64,000 bases of DNA from the NCBI GenBank assembly GCA_008330645.1, contig VLTN01000015.1:434001-498000 (forward strand). The letters run 5' to 3'. This DNA is from Cafeteria roenbergensis (taxonomy: Eukaryota; Sar; Bigyra; Bicosoecida; Cafeteriaceae). This document shows positions 39,401 to 50,049 of this stretch, piece by piece. The notes under the pieces are model-generated. The model worked only from the letters and a program-made list of their open reading frames with translations. It was not told where the DNA came from and searched no databases. Position numbers and translations under genes: made by a program. Numbering within the stretch: the first letter of the stretch is position 1; every line of letters starts with the position of its first letter.

Positions 39401-40095
39401 ACAACGGCATCATCCGTGGTGCTCCCAGCCTGTCCTGACAGCGACACGCGCAGGAAGCGGAAGCGGCGGCCGGCGGGGATGGCCAGGCACACCACGTCCT
39501 CGTCCGCCTCGAGGACGCCGGCAGCGCGAGCCGCAAAGGGATCGCTCTCCAAGTCGTCGCTCGTGGCCGCGTCCTTGGCCTTGTCATCGTCGCCCTTGAG
39601 CGTGAACGGGGCGCCAACAGGCGCAAACGCCACGCCGTCGATGCTCGCTTCGAGCGTGGCGGTCGCGGGCTTGACAGCGCTGTGCTCGGTCCCGACCGTC
39701 ACCTCCAGCTGCATGGGCCCTTGGAGGACCTTGTCCATGTGCAAAGTCCACGTGTTCGGGGTCTTGGACTTGGCCGAGACCCAGGCCGCGCTCGCGTCGG
39801 AGCCCAGAGCGGCCAGGGCAGGGCTCGAGTCCTTTGCGCTGGAGGCGAAGGCGTGTGCCTTGTGCAGGGACACTGGAGCCATGGTGCGGCGCCTGAGCGG
39901 AGCCCACTCCGCGAAGAGCGAGCCCGGCGCGCAGGCCGCGAAGCTGGAGGCGGCCTCGCGGAGCGGCTCGGCCAAGATGTCGGCTTCGGCGGGCGAAATG
40001 GCCTCCGTGATTGCGGAGAGCACCGTCAGCGCGAAGCCGCGGGCCACCGGCTGCTCCTGCTCCAGCTGGAATGTGCGCGAAGGTTCGGTTGCCAT
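36406..40095 (-). CDS. Large SPRY-domain protein
   Basis: One exon encodes 1229 aa. A SPRY/B30.2 domain occupies about residues 367-525. It begins KFDSRHHGSNCRFESGD, passes through GVATWEFEIVSDNHGDEQTCVGF, SDDMWMVRCYNGGVYHNG and TAGTVHMWIDDEP, and ends with AVCGYSRDKTIRFKSF. The subtype resembles those in giant HECT-type E3 ligases (HERC1 class), but no HECT, RING or RCC1 repeat is present. SPRY domains bind protein ligands. Flanking regions are Ala-rich helices; residues about 85-160 look like a beta-rich domain (WTLHMDKVLQGPMQLEVTVG). The C-terminal region (FPTLTANAVEQAFGAKI, WGASLHLTIALPP) also looks folded but I do not recognise it. The ATG at 40095 (context ACCATGG) is preferred over 40305. 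It is divergent from ProRS, 261 nt apart. Confidence 0.75.
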   Translation of the reverse strand: MATEPSRTFQLEQEQPVARGFALTVLSAITEAISPAEADILAEPLREAASSFAACAPGSLFAEWAPLRRRTMAPVSLHKAHAFASSAKDSSPALAALGSDASAAWVSAKSKTPNTWTLHMDKVLQGPMQLEVTVGTEHSAVKPATATLEASIDGVAFAPVGAPFTLKGDDDKAKDAATSDDLESDPFAARAAGVLEADEDVVCLAIPAGRRFRFLRVSLSGQAGSTTDDAVVHSIVTVALLRPDPSPFALSTGASLAAVLQACEVAGGSSAPERARTAAVETALAVAAATASPQAAAVALGLAMNHLAAGGTTLPGTVGASIRALAVAASSAAAESRDLAIRSGAAPASTSALVEVASSGGDGPEALPKFDSRHHGSNCRFESGDRVWCSTGSSDNYGMATTGVRKGVATWEFEIVSDNHGDEQTCVGFVRRPVSDHRYQNSDDMWMVRCYNGGVYHNGMSSSVSNIHPGNVVRFKANMTAGTVHMWIDDEPQNGGDPVFTGLTGQTIYPAVCGYSRDKTIRFKSFKTEGSGSGAKGLVALVTAANSTFMSAVEDAPGVSAPGMGASDEPGADGAKAKPVLVAGMPRKDAVVFRPGLDKDGTAAAAAAAATPAILAPPTGPVSLSFGPSPAVSTCKPKLPSGLVPRLFMASFGCAPGASLSASAAPSVVDVSVDGKVVWRSPRLHALPARSGLAEGAASLAPCRVAISASSSVTVTVRACAGPKSKTATPVAMVLGGFAMGKAEFELTEVSPDPHAACVELLGADAVVSPPLCRGGAMDATGTLLAAVPTAQVLTETAVIIEEAVRAEAMLTRAAVEVVGVGARKAAAKDSNDAPAGADEDEGAAETEKDLCKAVMRLETPCCLDTSDDGIGALAAALDRAASIATSAKDLIPVIERVVSVLAHQAGAVLARIEASGIRPADLGVTLPGRAAKAASSAGPGAAAAAAGAAPGAGSGSSAASVDGSPLNALRLALSRVDNSVDDAGEQVFAKASVASVSAMDAGTTLFYPTKALRRELLALLLGRGGTLELQFRFPTLTANAVEQAFGAKIAKNAKSVIASGLLERPAEAHPSLRDGRFDRAFLLIQAEAEAAGFETRVVGDWGASLHLTIALPPAKSTESASVRFIESTMRDCMSRAGMGLWRFPSGCRTPRVSLQIHRSADLPAGARTLSPLGCAAVRLFPASAGPFAEISSGIATVASDARTAMAASLATAKAQAAEAEARAASGSA

Positions 40096-40356
40096 GGTAG
40101 GCAGGCCCACAAGCCTCGCTGTCCGCCACTCTTGCCGTCGAGCGTGCGCGCGCTGCGGCAGATCCTCCGTCCACAGATCCGCGAGTTTTCCAGGAGGCTG
40201 TGCAGCGCCAGTTGGCCGCGCGGCGCAAATATCGGCTTGCTCTGCCAGTTGCAGCAAGCGGACCGGAGGACGCCGCCGCGCCCAGCGCCTCCCAGGCCCG
40301 CGCAAGCGCGACCGGCACTCGACCAGGTCGGAGCACTCGGCGCATTCAGGCCCGTC

Positions 40357-42924
40357 ATGGCGGACGCGGGAAAGTGAGCCCGTCCCTTGCGCCAGGCTTG
40401 CCGCGAGCAGCCACCCTGACCCCGTTGCCGTGCCTCACCCCTGTCTTCGCCCCCGCTCCCCTGCCCTCCTGGCCCGCCCTTTCGCAACGCCCCTCGCTTG
40501 GTCGCCTTGAATCTGCCCCATTCCTTCGCTGTGGTGAGTGTCCTGCCCTGCCGAGCGCACGGAACGCCGTGCCAGGGCGAGGCGACAAGAAGCTTCGCGC
40601 ACGAGAGCTTGCGATGGCGCCCGTGAGCCGCCCCACCCCGCCCCGCCGGCGTGGCCCATCCCACTCTAACCGCACCCCCCCCCCGTGTCGCGCCCGCTTT
40701 GCGTCGGACGCAGTGTTTCGCTGTCGTCGGCTGCTCTCAGGTCGGGCAAGGGCGGCAAGGCTGGCAAGGGCAAGGCCCCCAAGGGCGACAAGGGCGCCAA
40801 AAACGCGACCGGGCTCGGTCTGCGCGCAACCAAGGTGCGTCCCAGCAGCAGCAAGCCGCACTGTGGGCCATGCTGCCGTTCCATGGGGTCGACTTGCTCC
40901 GGTCGGCGGATGCTATGGCGGCACTCACGGCCGGCGGCGCCTTCCTGCCACTCCCACCCCTCCCAGCGCCACGCCGGGCCGTGCTCTCCTCGCCCCCCTG
41001 CCTCCCCCGCGCGCGCACCTCCTCAACCTTCCGTTGCCCCCGCTTTGCTCCTTGTGGGAGCGCAGGCCGGCGACTTCGGCGAGTGGTACACGCAAGTGAT
41101 CACCCAGGGAGAGCTCATCGAGTACTATGACATCAGCGGCTGCTTCATCCTGCGCCCCGATGCCTATGCAATCTGGGAGTTCATCCAGGGCTTCTTCGAC
41201 GGCGAGATCAAGGCCATGGGTGGGTCGGAATGCGTGCCCAGAGCGCCGCCCTTCATGCCTGCCACGCGGACCAAGTGCCCCGCACCGTCGCTGCGCCCCC
41301 CCCACCCCCCCCCCCCCCCCCGCGCCGCGCGTTGTTTCCACCTCGCCGTTCCGCCACACCGCCCTCCTGCCCGGTCGCAGGCGTGCGCAACGCATACTTC
41401 CCCATCTTCGTGCCGGAGGCCGCGCTCATCAAGGAGAAGGACCACGTGGAGGGCTTCGCGCCCGAGGTGGCCTGGGTCACCCAGTCGGGCGACACCGACC
41501 TCAAGCAGCGCATCGCCATCCGCCCGACCTCGGAGACGATCATGTACCCTGCCTACGCGCGCTGGATCCGCTCTCACCGCGACCTGCCCCTGCGCCTGAA
41601 CCAGTGGACCAACGTGGTGCGCTGGGAGTTCAAGCACGCCACCCCCTTCATCCGCACTCGCGAATTCCTCTGGCAGGAGGGGCACTCCGCCTTCGCGACG
41701 CGCGGCGAGGCGGACCGCGAGGTGCTCGCCATCCTCGACCGCTACGCTCGCGTGTACGAGGAGCTGCTGGCTGTGCCCGTGATCAAGGGCCGCAAGAGCG
41801 AGAAGGAGAAGTTCGCCGGAGGCCTGTACACCACAACCGTGGAGGCGTTCATCCCCTCCAACGGTCGCGCCATCCAGGGCGCCACCTCCCACTGCCTCGG
41901 CCAGAACTTCGCCAAGATGTTCAAGATCGCCTTCAGCGACGAGAGCTCCAAGGAGGGCGGCGGCGCCGCCGCTGCCGCCGGCGCGTCTGCTGCCGCTGCG
42001 GACGCCGAGACGGACGCCGGCGCGGAGGCCAGCGCGGCCCAGGCCGTGGAGCAGGCCACCGCTGCGGTCGCTGCCGCCTCGGTTGCCCCGGAGGAGACCG
42101 ACAGCGAGTACACCCCGGGTCCCGCCGACGGCGACCTCCTTGCCGACGGGCGCCGCTATGTGTGGCAGAACTCTTGGGGCCTGACCACGCGCACCATTGG
42201 CGTGATGATCATGGTGCACGGCGACGACAAGGGCCTCGTCATGCCGCCTCGCGTTGCGCCGCTTCAGGCTGTGATCGTTCCCGTGGCCAAGGCCAAGGAC
42301 CCGGAGGGCACCGCTGCCGTGAACGCTCTCTGCCGGCGCGCCAAGGCCGTCCTCGACGCCGCGGGTGTGCGCGTGGAGCTGGACCTCCGCGACAACTACA
42401 CGGCCGGGTGGAAGTACGCGCACTGGGAGCAGAAGGGCGTGCCCCTCCGCATCGAGATCGGCACCCGCGACGCAGAGGCCGGCACCTGCGTCATGGTGCG
42501 GCGCCACACGGGCGTCAAGGAGGTTGTCGCTGTCGACGACCACATGGGCGCTGGCGTGCTCCGACTCCTCGAGACGATCCAGGCAGAGATGCTGGAGCGC
42601 GCTCGCAAGGAGCGCGACGAGCACATCACCATCGTCACCGAGTGGGCCGACTTCATGACCGCCCTCGACAAGGGCCACATGGTCCTCGCCCCGTGGTGCC
42701 AGACCATCGAGACGGAGGAGTGGGTCAAGGACGAGACCAAGCGCATCGCCGAGCTCAACGCCGCCCAGGAGGGCAAGGAGACGGATGCCCGCGCCGCCCT
42801 CTCCGGCGCTGCCAAGACTCTCTGCATCCCCCTCGCCCAGCCGCCCATGCCCGAGGGCCAGATGTGCTTCACCGGCCGCGGAGGCAAGGCCACCGTGTGG
42901 GCGCTCTGGGGCCGCTCCTACTGA
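40357..42924 (+). CDS. Prolyl-tRNA synthetase, cytosolic (archaeal/eukaryotic type)
   Basis: Four exons (40357-40373, 40741-40834, 41066-41219, 41381-42924) encode 602 aa. The sequence follows the ProRS half of human EPRS closely. Visible blocks are AGDFGEWYTQVITQGELIEYYDISG, APEVAWVTQSG, IRPTSETIMYPAY, motif 2 VVRWEFKHATPF, EFLWQEGHSAFAT, motif 3 NSWGLTTRTIGVM, the anticodon-binding domain with WKYAHWEQKGVP, and the terminal GRSY. It charges tRNA-Pro in the cytosol. It is free-standing, without a GluRS half. The N-terminus is a short Lys/Gly tract (GKSGKGGKAGKGKAPKGDKG). An Ala/Glu-rich insert (about residues 255-305) sits after IAFSDESS. The first exon has only 17 nt; its donor and phase fit and it supplies the only good start. 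Intron 3 has a long C-rich tract (41296-41321). Confidence 0.95.
41296..41321 (+). repeat. Poly-C tract in ProRS intron 3
   Basis: The tract is almost unbroken C (one A) within the 161-nt intron, 60 nt before the acceptor. It may act as a polypyrimidine tract; such runs are prone to length errors. Confidence 0.8.
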
Positions 42925-43570
42925 GCGCGCTCCCTGCTCGGCTGCCCCGGTTCAGCGCCACCTGGGCCTCGCCTCTGCCGCTGCGCCGTTCCGGGCCCCG
43001 TCGCCCTCATCGCCGCCTGGGGCCATGCGGCCGGCAGGCTGCAGCACGTCCCCTCTCCCGCCTCCCGCCTCCCCAGCGCGCACTTCCTCGATGGCCGTCC
43101 ATCGCCAGCCCGGTGCGGCCCCCCCACCCCCCGTCCTCCTGACCAAGTCGCGGCTCGCGCTCGGCAGGAATTGTCCCCGAGTCTCGTTTCAGGATGTCTC
43201 CGTGCTGCGTCTCGACAGACTGCTCCCTCCAACGGCAGCCGTGCTCGTTCGCGCAGCGACCGATAGCGTGCCCAGAGACCAGTTTCGTGCGTGGCGTGCG
43301 TAGTTGTGTGTGTGTGAGTGTCCGTGCGTCCCCACACTCCGGAAGCTCGCCTGCCGATCGCGAGGGCGCGCGCCTCTTCGCGGGCCTTGGGCCGCACGCG
43401 CACAAGCAGCAGCTCTCTTAAGCCGGTGGGGTCGGAGTGGCCCGTTCCACTCACGGCGCGCACCGCACAGCGTCTGTTTCAAGCGCAGCTCGCACACGTG
43501 GCCTCGCAAGCGACGGTCGCAGACCGCAACCCACGCAGCCGCTAACCTGCCAGCGACGCGACGGCACACC
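42925..43570. other. Convergent intergenic region (ProRS / symplekin)
   Basis: At about 645 nt this is one of the larger gaps. A GT-rich block (GTGTGTGTGTGAGTG, about 43303-43325) is present. I found no gene that I can support in it. Confidence 0.5.
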
Positions 43571-46500
43571 TCAGGAGTCCCTGGGCCGCTTGGGAGCGCC
43601 GCTGCGGCCAGCCGCTCCACCTTCCGCGAGCGACCGCGAAGCCCCGGCACCGGCTGCCCCAGCAGCCCCCTGGGCGCCATGCTGCGGACCAAGGCCGCGG
43701 CTTGTTCCTGCTCGTGCCATGCCTGTGCCGGGCAGTGCGCGCCCGCCCATGGTCGGCGCTCCCCCCATCCACGGGCCCTGCCTGCCACCCGCCATCATGA
43801 GCTGCCGCTGCCGCATCATCAGCGCCGCCGGGATGCCGCCAGGGCGCTGCATCCCGAGGCCAGGCTGCAGCCCCAGCCCCATCCCAGGGTTGAACCCGAC
43901 TTGCCCTGCCATGCCCGGCATGGGCGGGCGCCGGCCCATCTGCGCCAGCCCCATGGCGCCTGGCGCTGCAGCCGTGCCAGGCCCATGCATCATGCCCGGC
44001 AATCCAAACACGCCAGGCAGCCCGGGCCTGTGAGCCGCAGCGGCCTGCGGAAGCGCAACTGCACTGGAGAGCGCCCCGGACGCGGACTCGGAGGGAGCGT
44101 CCGACGTGTCCTCCACGCCCAGCGCCTCGAGCACCTCGACGGTGACGCCGTAGGCTCGCCTGACGCGGGCATTGGACGCCCACTCCTTCAGGCGCCCCAC
44201 GAGCAGAGCGCAGCTCTCGTCTGCCACCAGAATCGCCACCCGAGCGGACGGCAGCCTGGCCACCACGGGGAGCGAGAGCGGCACGCAGGCCTTGGCAACG
44301 CCCACGAAGCCGCGCCAGTGGTTTTCCAGGTCGCTCGACGTCTCATCCTCGGACCCCTCGTCGCCGGCACCCGTCGCATCGCTGGCTCCTGCTTCCGTCT
44401 TGACCCGCTTCGCGCCTGGCTCCTTGTCCCCCGCCTTGGCTGCGTCTCGCGGCGTCCACGGCGAGGCGCGGCGCAGGTCGTCCAGCAGGGCGGCCACGAG
44501 GCGGCGGCCCGCCTCCTGGCGCCCCTGGGCCGCGAGCGTCAGCGCGCTGTAGAGGGTGGCTGGGGGCGCGCGCGAGCTGGTGAGGGGCGACAACGCCGAC
44601 CGGACCACGTCGTCCGGGAAGCAGGCAGGGTCCCGCACGCAGGACACCACCGCCGAGCGGTGGCGGGCAGGGTCGATCTCCCGCACCCCCAGCGCGCTGG
44701 ACACGACTGAGAGGAGGAACGTGGCGCGGCTGAAAATGGCACCAGGTGCCGCGCCGGGCCTGTCGTCGCGGGCCTGGTAGGGGACGGGGCAGGCGTTGGC
44801 GCTGAAGAGAACGTTCACAAACGACGTGAAGGTGCGGGCCGCCTTGGGGTCCGACGAGGCGGCGAGCCGCCCGAGAATGAACACCAGCTCCGAAGGGGAC
44901 AGACCCCGCGCCACTGCGACCAGGATGCCGGCGTCGCCGCGCAGCCCGGGACCCAGGCGGCAGGTGCCGGGGTCCGGAACCGCAGCTGCAACGCCGGCCA
45001 TCTGCGCACTGGCTGGGGCTGCCACTTGCGCGGCATCGGCTGCCTCCGCCGTGGCGCCGTATCCGGCGTCCTCCGCGCCCTCGGCAAGCCCGCCGCCCTC
45101 CGCCTGCCCTCCGGCCGGCGCACTCGGCTCTGCACCTGTCGCCGCCGCCGGGGCCGACCCCGCATCTCCCGCAGGTGCGGCTGAGGAGGCCGAAGCCCGT
45201 TGCCCGTTGGCATCGGCAGCCGGGTCGTCGCTGCTCGCCCACTCCGCCCCGACCTCCAGGACAGTTGCGACAGGGGCACCGTCCACGGACCCGCGCACGA
45301 AGAGCCGCCTTGCCACGGAGAGCAGGTGCTTGGACGGCATGCGGAGCACCGTCACGGCCGCCTCCGCCTCCGCCTCCATGGCCCTGCCCAGCTGTCGAGC
45401 GGCCGCCACGCGGCTCTTCACCTCAGCCTGTTGCTCCCTGCTGGCCGCAGCGCGAACGACGGCCCTGACCAGCGCGCGCCGCTCCCACACGGGGTCTGCA
45501 GTTCGGATCGCCTCGAGCGCACCGGCAGCAGCGTCCGACGCCGTGGAGGATGCAGCCTTCACTGCCCTCTCGGCGCCGGTTCCGTCCGGGGCGCCCAGCA
45601 GCATGAGCAGCAGCGGCTCAAGCTCCTGGTCGATGGCCGCCCTCTGCCGCGGGGCCACGGCGTACACTGGCGCGACGACGTCTGCCAGAAGCCCCAGCCT
45701 CCGCGTGGCAACGCCCACAAGGAGCTGGGCCCGGCGGACGGCGTCCCCCTTCGAGACCGGGGCGCAGGACTCCAGCTGCTGCAGAACGGCCTCAGAGGGC
45801 AGGAGGGCGGAAGGGTCCTCCGCTCCCTCCCCGTCGCCCGACTCGTCAGAGCCTCCCTCTGCCTCTTCGCCGGCCGCCTCGCCGCCATGGCCGTCGTCGT
45901 CGCCCTCGCTGCCAGCAGCGGCCTCGGCCTTCCCGTCGCTGGGGTCCTCCTCCTCTTCCTCCTCCTCCTCCCCCTCCTCAGCGCCCTGCCCTGCGTCTTC
46001 GTCGCCCTCCCTGTCCTCCTCCACCACCTCGTCCGACACGGCCAGAGACCAGAACGCCCTCGTGGCGAACGCCTCCACCTGGTCGGGCGCCAGTGCGAGC
46101 AAGGAGAGGACCATGAGGCCGACAGCGTGCCGGCGCGTTTCGCTGGACCACGCCACGCAGAGCCGCAGCACGGCAGCCACAGCCTCTGGCCGGGCGCCGG
46201 GCCGTGCCTTGGCGACGTCGCCGAGCACCTCGAGCCCCTCCGCCGCTTCAAGGGAGCCCTGCTCGACAGCATCGCACACTGCAGCGCCGAAGCCCCTCGG
46301 CGGGAGGGGCAGGCTGAGCAGGAGGCCGCGCAGTGTTCCGCTGGGCGCGGCGGTGCCGCGAACAAGCTCCTCCCCGGCGCCCGAGCCGCTGGAGCCGCCC
46401 GAGGCGGGCGGCGTCGCTGCAACGCCGACCACTCGCTTCACCAGCGCTAGCGCCGCCGGGCCGTAGCCAGCAGGGTCGGTCGCGCTCGCGTCGCTCGGCG

Positions 46501-46691
46501 GCTCAAGGCGCCCCTCGAGCGTGACCCGCTCGCGGGCCCACTGCCGCCAGAGGACCCCGCAGGCGGCGCGCCAGCCGTGTGCCCAAGATGCCGCTGCCAG
46601 CCCAGTGGCCATCGACTCGCGAGCTGCGCGCGCGGCCGGCACCGCTGCAAGGACCCTCGACCGCTGCAGCGCCTGGTGCTGCGCGTCTGAC

Positions 46692-46734
<43 letters not shown>

Positions 46735-49648
46735 CGTTGCCGTCCCCCGCAGCCTTGGCTTGCGCCTTGGCCGCGGCCGCCGCCGCCTCTGCCGCAGACG
46801 CGAACGCCTGAGGGAGGGTGGCGTCTGCGCCGTCTGAGCGAAGCGGAGCCCCGCCCAGAGTGACGGCCCACGCCAGAGCGGGGTCCGTTGCCAGCAGCGC
46901 CGTCACGCGCGCCGCAGCACGCAGGGCGTGCCTTCCCGAGGCAGCCAGCAGCTCCGGCGGCGTCTTCACCACGCGGCGGAAGGCCTCGTTGGCCTGCACC
47001 CACGCGCGCTTGGCCGACAGCGGACCGAGCTCCTGCTCCTGCGCAGCGACGATGGCGGCTGCGGCAGACGCGGCGGCGGCGGCAGCGGCCCGCTCCCGCG
47101 TGGCGGCCCCTGCCCCGACCATGTCGCCCTCCTCCTCCGCCTCTTCCTCGTCGTCGTCAGCGTCAGAGTCGTCTTCCGCCACCTCCCCGGCGCCTCGGGC
47201 GAGCCGCCCGCCCGCTCCGGCCGCTCCGCCCGGGCCCGAAGGCGTTCCGTGCCCCGCAGCCCCGGCTTTGGATGCCTCTGCACCCGCGGAGGCGGCGGGG
47301 TCGTCGTCGTCGTCGTCGTCGTCGTCGTGCGCCGCCCCAAAGGCGGCTGCAAGGTCAGCCAGGGCGTCGGTCTGCGCGCCGGCGGCGGCAGAGCCAGCAA
47401 CCCGCGCACCCGCTCCGTCGAGCGAGCCGGCCACGCGGGTCGAGGCCTTGGCTGCCGCCGCTGCGCCGCTCGGCGGCGCCTTGGCCTCGAACTCCTTGAC
47501 CAGCGGGGCCACCGCCAGCCTCACAGCCCCCGCGCACGCGAAACCGCCCGTCTCGGCCGCCCACTCCACCACGCCAGCGCCGCCGCTCCTGGCCGACAGG
47601 AAGGCTGCCCCGGTCAGCTGCGGGCGGTCCTTGTCGGAGCCGCCGCCCTCCGCGCCATGCTCGGCCCCCTCCAGCACCGGGTACGGCAGGGCGGCGAGGG
47701 CTGCGAGCGCGACTTTCCGCCTCGCGGCCGGCGTGATGGCCCGCATCTGGTTGAGCAACTCCGCGTCGCTCAGCACAGCGCCAGACACCCTGTCCAGAGC
47801 GGAGCCCTGCGCCTTGGCCCCAGCTTGAGCCGACGCGTCCTTGGCGTCCTCCCCCCTGGCCGCAGAAGCGAGCGCCGCAATGGCGGCGCGCTCGTCCGCC
47901 GAGGGCGGCGGCGGCTGCGACCCCGCGGCACCCCACCCCATGAGCGCCGCGGACGGGGCAGCCGCCCCCATGTCCCACACTGGAGTGTCCGTCGCGATGA
48001 TCGACCACAGCGGGAGGCGCAGGCCGGCCGCAGCCGCGGCCTCGCCTTCCGAAGCCGCCCCGAGCGTGGCCAGCGTCGCTTGCAGTGCCACTTTGTGGCT
48101 CTGCCTGACCGCGGACCCGGCCTTGCGAAGGACCTTGATGATTGCGGCGCGCAGCGCGGCGGCAACGGGGGCGGGGAGGTCGGCGAGGGTGGCCCCGGCG
48201 CTGGGGACAAGGTCCCTCGGCGGCGTGGCGCCGAAACCCACGATGCCTTGGACCGCTGCGTCGACGAGGCCGGGGCGGGCGGCCGCGACGTCGGCGAGGG
48301 CGGAGAGCAGAGCGCTGTACGTGCGTGCGGTGAATGGGCACCGCGGGGCTGGAGTGCCGGCCTCCGCAGCGTCCGCCGAGGGGTTGCGGCAGAGCAGGAG
48401 AGCGAGCACCGCGACGGCGTCGTCCCCCGTGGAGAGGCAGGCTGCCGCGTCCACAGTGCCGTGCGACCCCGGGATGGATGCGCCCGAGAAGACGTCGTCA
48501 GGGGGCACCCCGATGAGCGGGGCGGGCCAGGTGTCGGCGTCTTCCTCTTCCAGCGCCTTGGTGAGAGACAGCGCGTCGCTCGCGCGTTTGCGGGAGCGTG
48601 CCAGCGCCTTGGCAGCCTCCTCCGTCGCCACAGAGGTGCCCGCCGTCGGCCGCAGACAGAGCCCCGTGATGGCAGGAGCGGAGGCGTGGGCCGACCGCGA
48701 CACGCTCAGCACGCCGGCGGCGGCGGCGGCTCGGGCCGCTCGCTCCGCCACGCGCACCGCAAGCACGGACGGCAAGGAGTGAGCGAGCGCAGCGCCCCGC
48801 AGCGCCGCAATGGCTGGCAGGCGCACGGCGTCCGGCGCCTCGGGCGAGATGGACAGGGCTGCCACCGCGTCGCGAAGCTGCTCCATCACCGCCCACGCCG
48901 CCTCCACCTTGGGCGGCGTGGTGGGCATGACCTCGCCAGTCTGTGGGTTGGCCACGCGCATGGCCAGGGCCAACGGGTAGAGCTTCGACACGGCTCTGCC
49001 AACGGAGGCCTGCACGATCTCGTGGTCGTCGGAGCTCGCGCGCTCCAGCGAGGCCGCCAGTTGGGGGAGCCCTGCGACGCAGCAGAGAAAATGGGAGCCT
49101 CGGGGCCGGGGCGATCGACGGGGCTGCGCTGGGCGTGCTGGGAGGCGCGCACCGGCCTGACGCTGCGGGCGCGGCCCAGCCCACACGTGTGCGGCAGCGG
49201 CCTCGGGACTCACAGAGGGGGGATCGCAGGGCAAGCTCCACGATGAAGCGCACCACGCATGCTCGCACTAGCGGAGCCCGGTCGTCCTGCGCAAGCTCAC
49301 TCGCACGGCACGCGAATCGACAGCAAACCGCATCAAGGCGACCACCGACAGTTGTGCGGCTGCCTGCACGGCACTGCAGCAATCCAGCAAGCTGGCCGTG
49401 CCAGCGAATCTGTATGGCTTGGGGCTGGCACCCCAGAGCAGGCGCTCCGCCCCGAAGCACGCCTGGCTCACCATGAACTCCATAATCTGCGGCACCACCT
49501 CGCGCAGCAAACCTGTCCCATGCTCCAGGAGCTCAAACGTAGCGCTGCGGAGCGTCGTTGCGCGCTCCGCGCCATCCGTGGACTTGCGCGCGACAGAGAG
49601 GAGGCGCTGGATCTCCGCCGCCACCCCGCTGGCCGCGGATGCCGCCAT
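43571..49648 (-). CDS. SYMPK: Symplekin (Pta1-like scaffold of mRNA 3'-end processing)
   Basis: Three exons (49648-49472, 49286-49214, 49071-43571; introns 185 and 142 nt) encode 1916 aa. Splicing rebuilds the N-terminal HEAT region: LLREVVPQIMEFM-DDRAPLVRACVVRFIVELALRSPL-WLPQLAASLERA, then AVSKLYPLALAM, parallel to human symplekin. The C-terminal symplekin domain is seen near residues 1470-1700 (LSPSELVFILGRLAAS, HWRGFVGVAKACVPLSLPVVARLP). Symplekin scaffolds CPSF/CstF in the nucleus for cleavage and polyadenylation. Human symplekin is 1274 aa; the excess is low complexity (13 Ser at 46693-46731, Asp run near 47302-47327, Glu runs). The tail is Met/Gly/Pro-rich and ends with basic PKRPRDS, a likely nuclear signal. 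It is divergent from the AFG1-like gene. Confidence 0.85.
46693..46731 (-). repeat. AGC repeat encoding 13 Ser in symplekin
   Basis: An uninterrupted CTG array on the plus strand reads AGC (Ser) in the coding frame. It is frame-dependent and would encode Gln or Ala otherwise; Ser is consistent with a disordered linker. Confidence 0.85.
47302..47327 (-). repeat. GAC repeat encoding an Asp tract in symplekin
   Basis: Repeated GTC on the plus strand gives 9-10 consecutive Asp codons within a disordered acidic linker. Confidence 0.8.
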
Positions 49649-50049
49649 GCCGCTGAGGGCCGCTGCTGGGCGATTCAGCCGCCAGCAGGCGCTCTTGCGC
49701 GAGAGCGGGCGCCTGGTCGTGCCCTGGTGCGCGCCCTCGCGGCCCGCGATGGCCTGGTGAGTGGGGGTGCAACGTCCCGCTGCCTGCGTGGAGCGGCTTG
49801 CGCTTGGTTGAGCGCACGGTCACGGGTTTTGATGGGAGGCAAATTTGTGAAGCCATGACGGCTCTGCCACCCGTGTTGGCAGCGCATTCGGACGGCTCGC
49901 TCCCCGACACTGGCCCGGCGTGCGCACACGGGCCACGCTCTCGAGGGCAGCTGCGGCTAGACCTTGCGGGGGTAAGGCGTGCCCAAGCCTTTCTCGCTCA
50001 CTGGAGCCCAGAAGTCCGCAGCAAGCCCGACCGCGGGTTGCGTCTTCAA
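49649..50049. other. Divergent intergenic region (symplekin / AFG1-like)
   Basis: About 400 nt separates the two ATGs and should hold both promoters. An open frame continues leftward from the AFG1-like gene to 49798, but its sequence is unlike the family. No clear TATA or CCAAT pair is seen. Confidence 0.45.
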
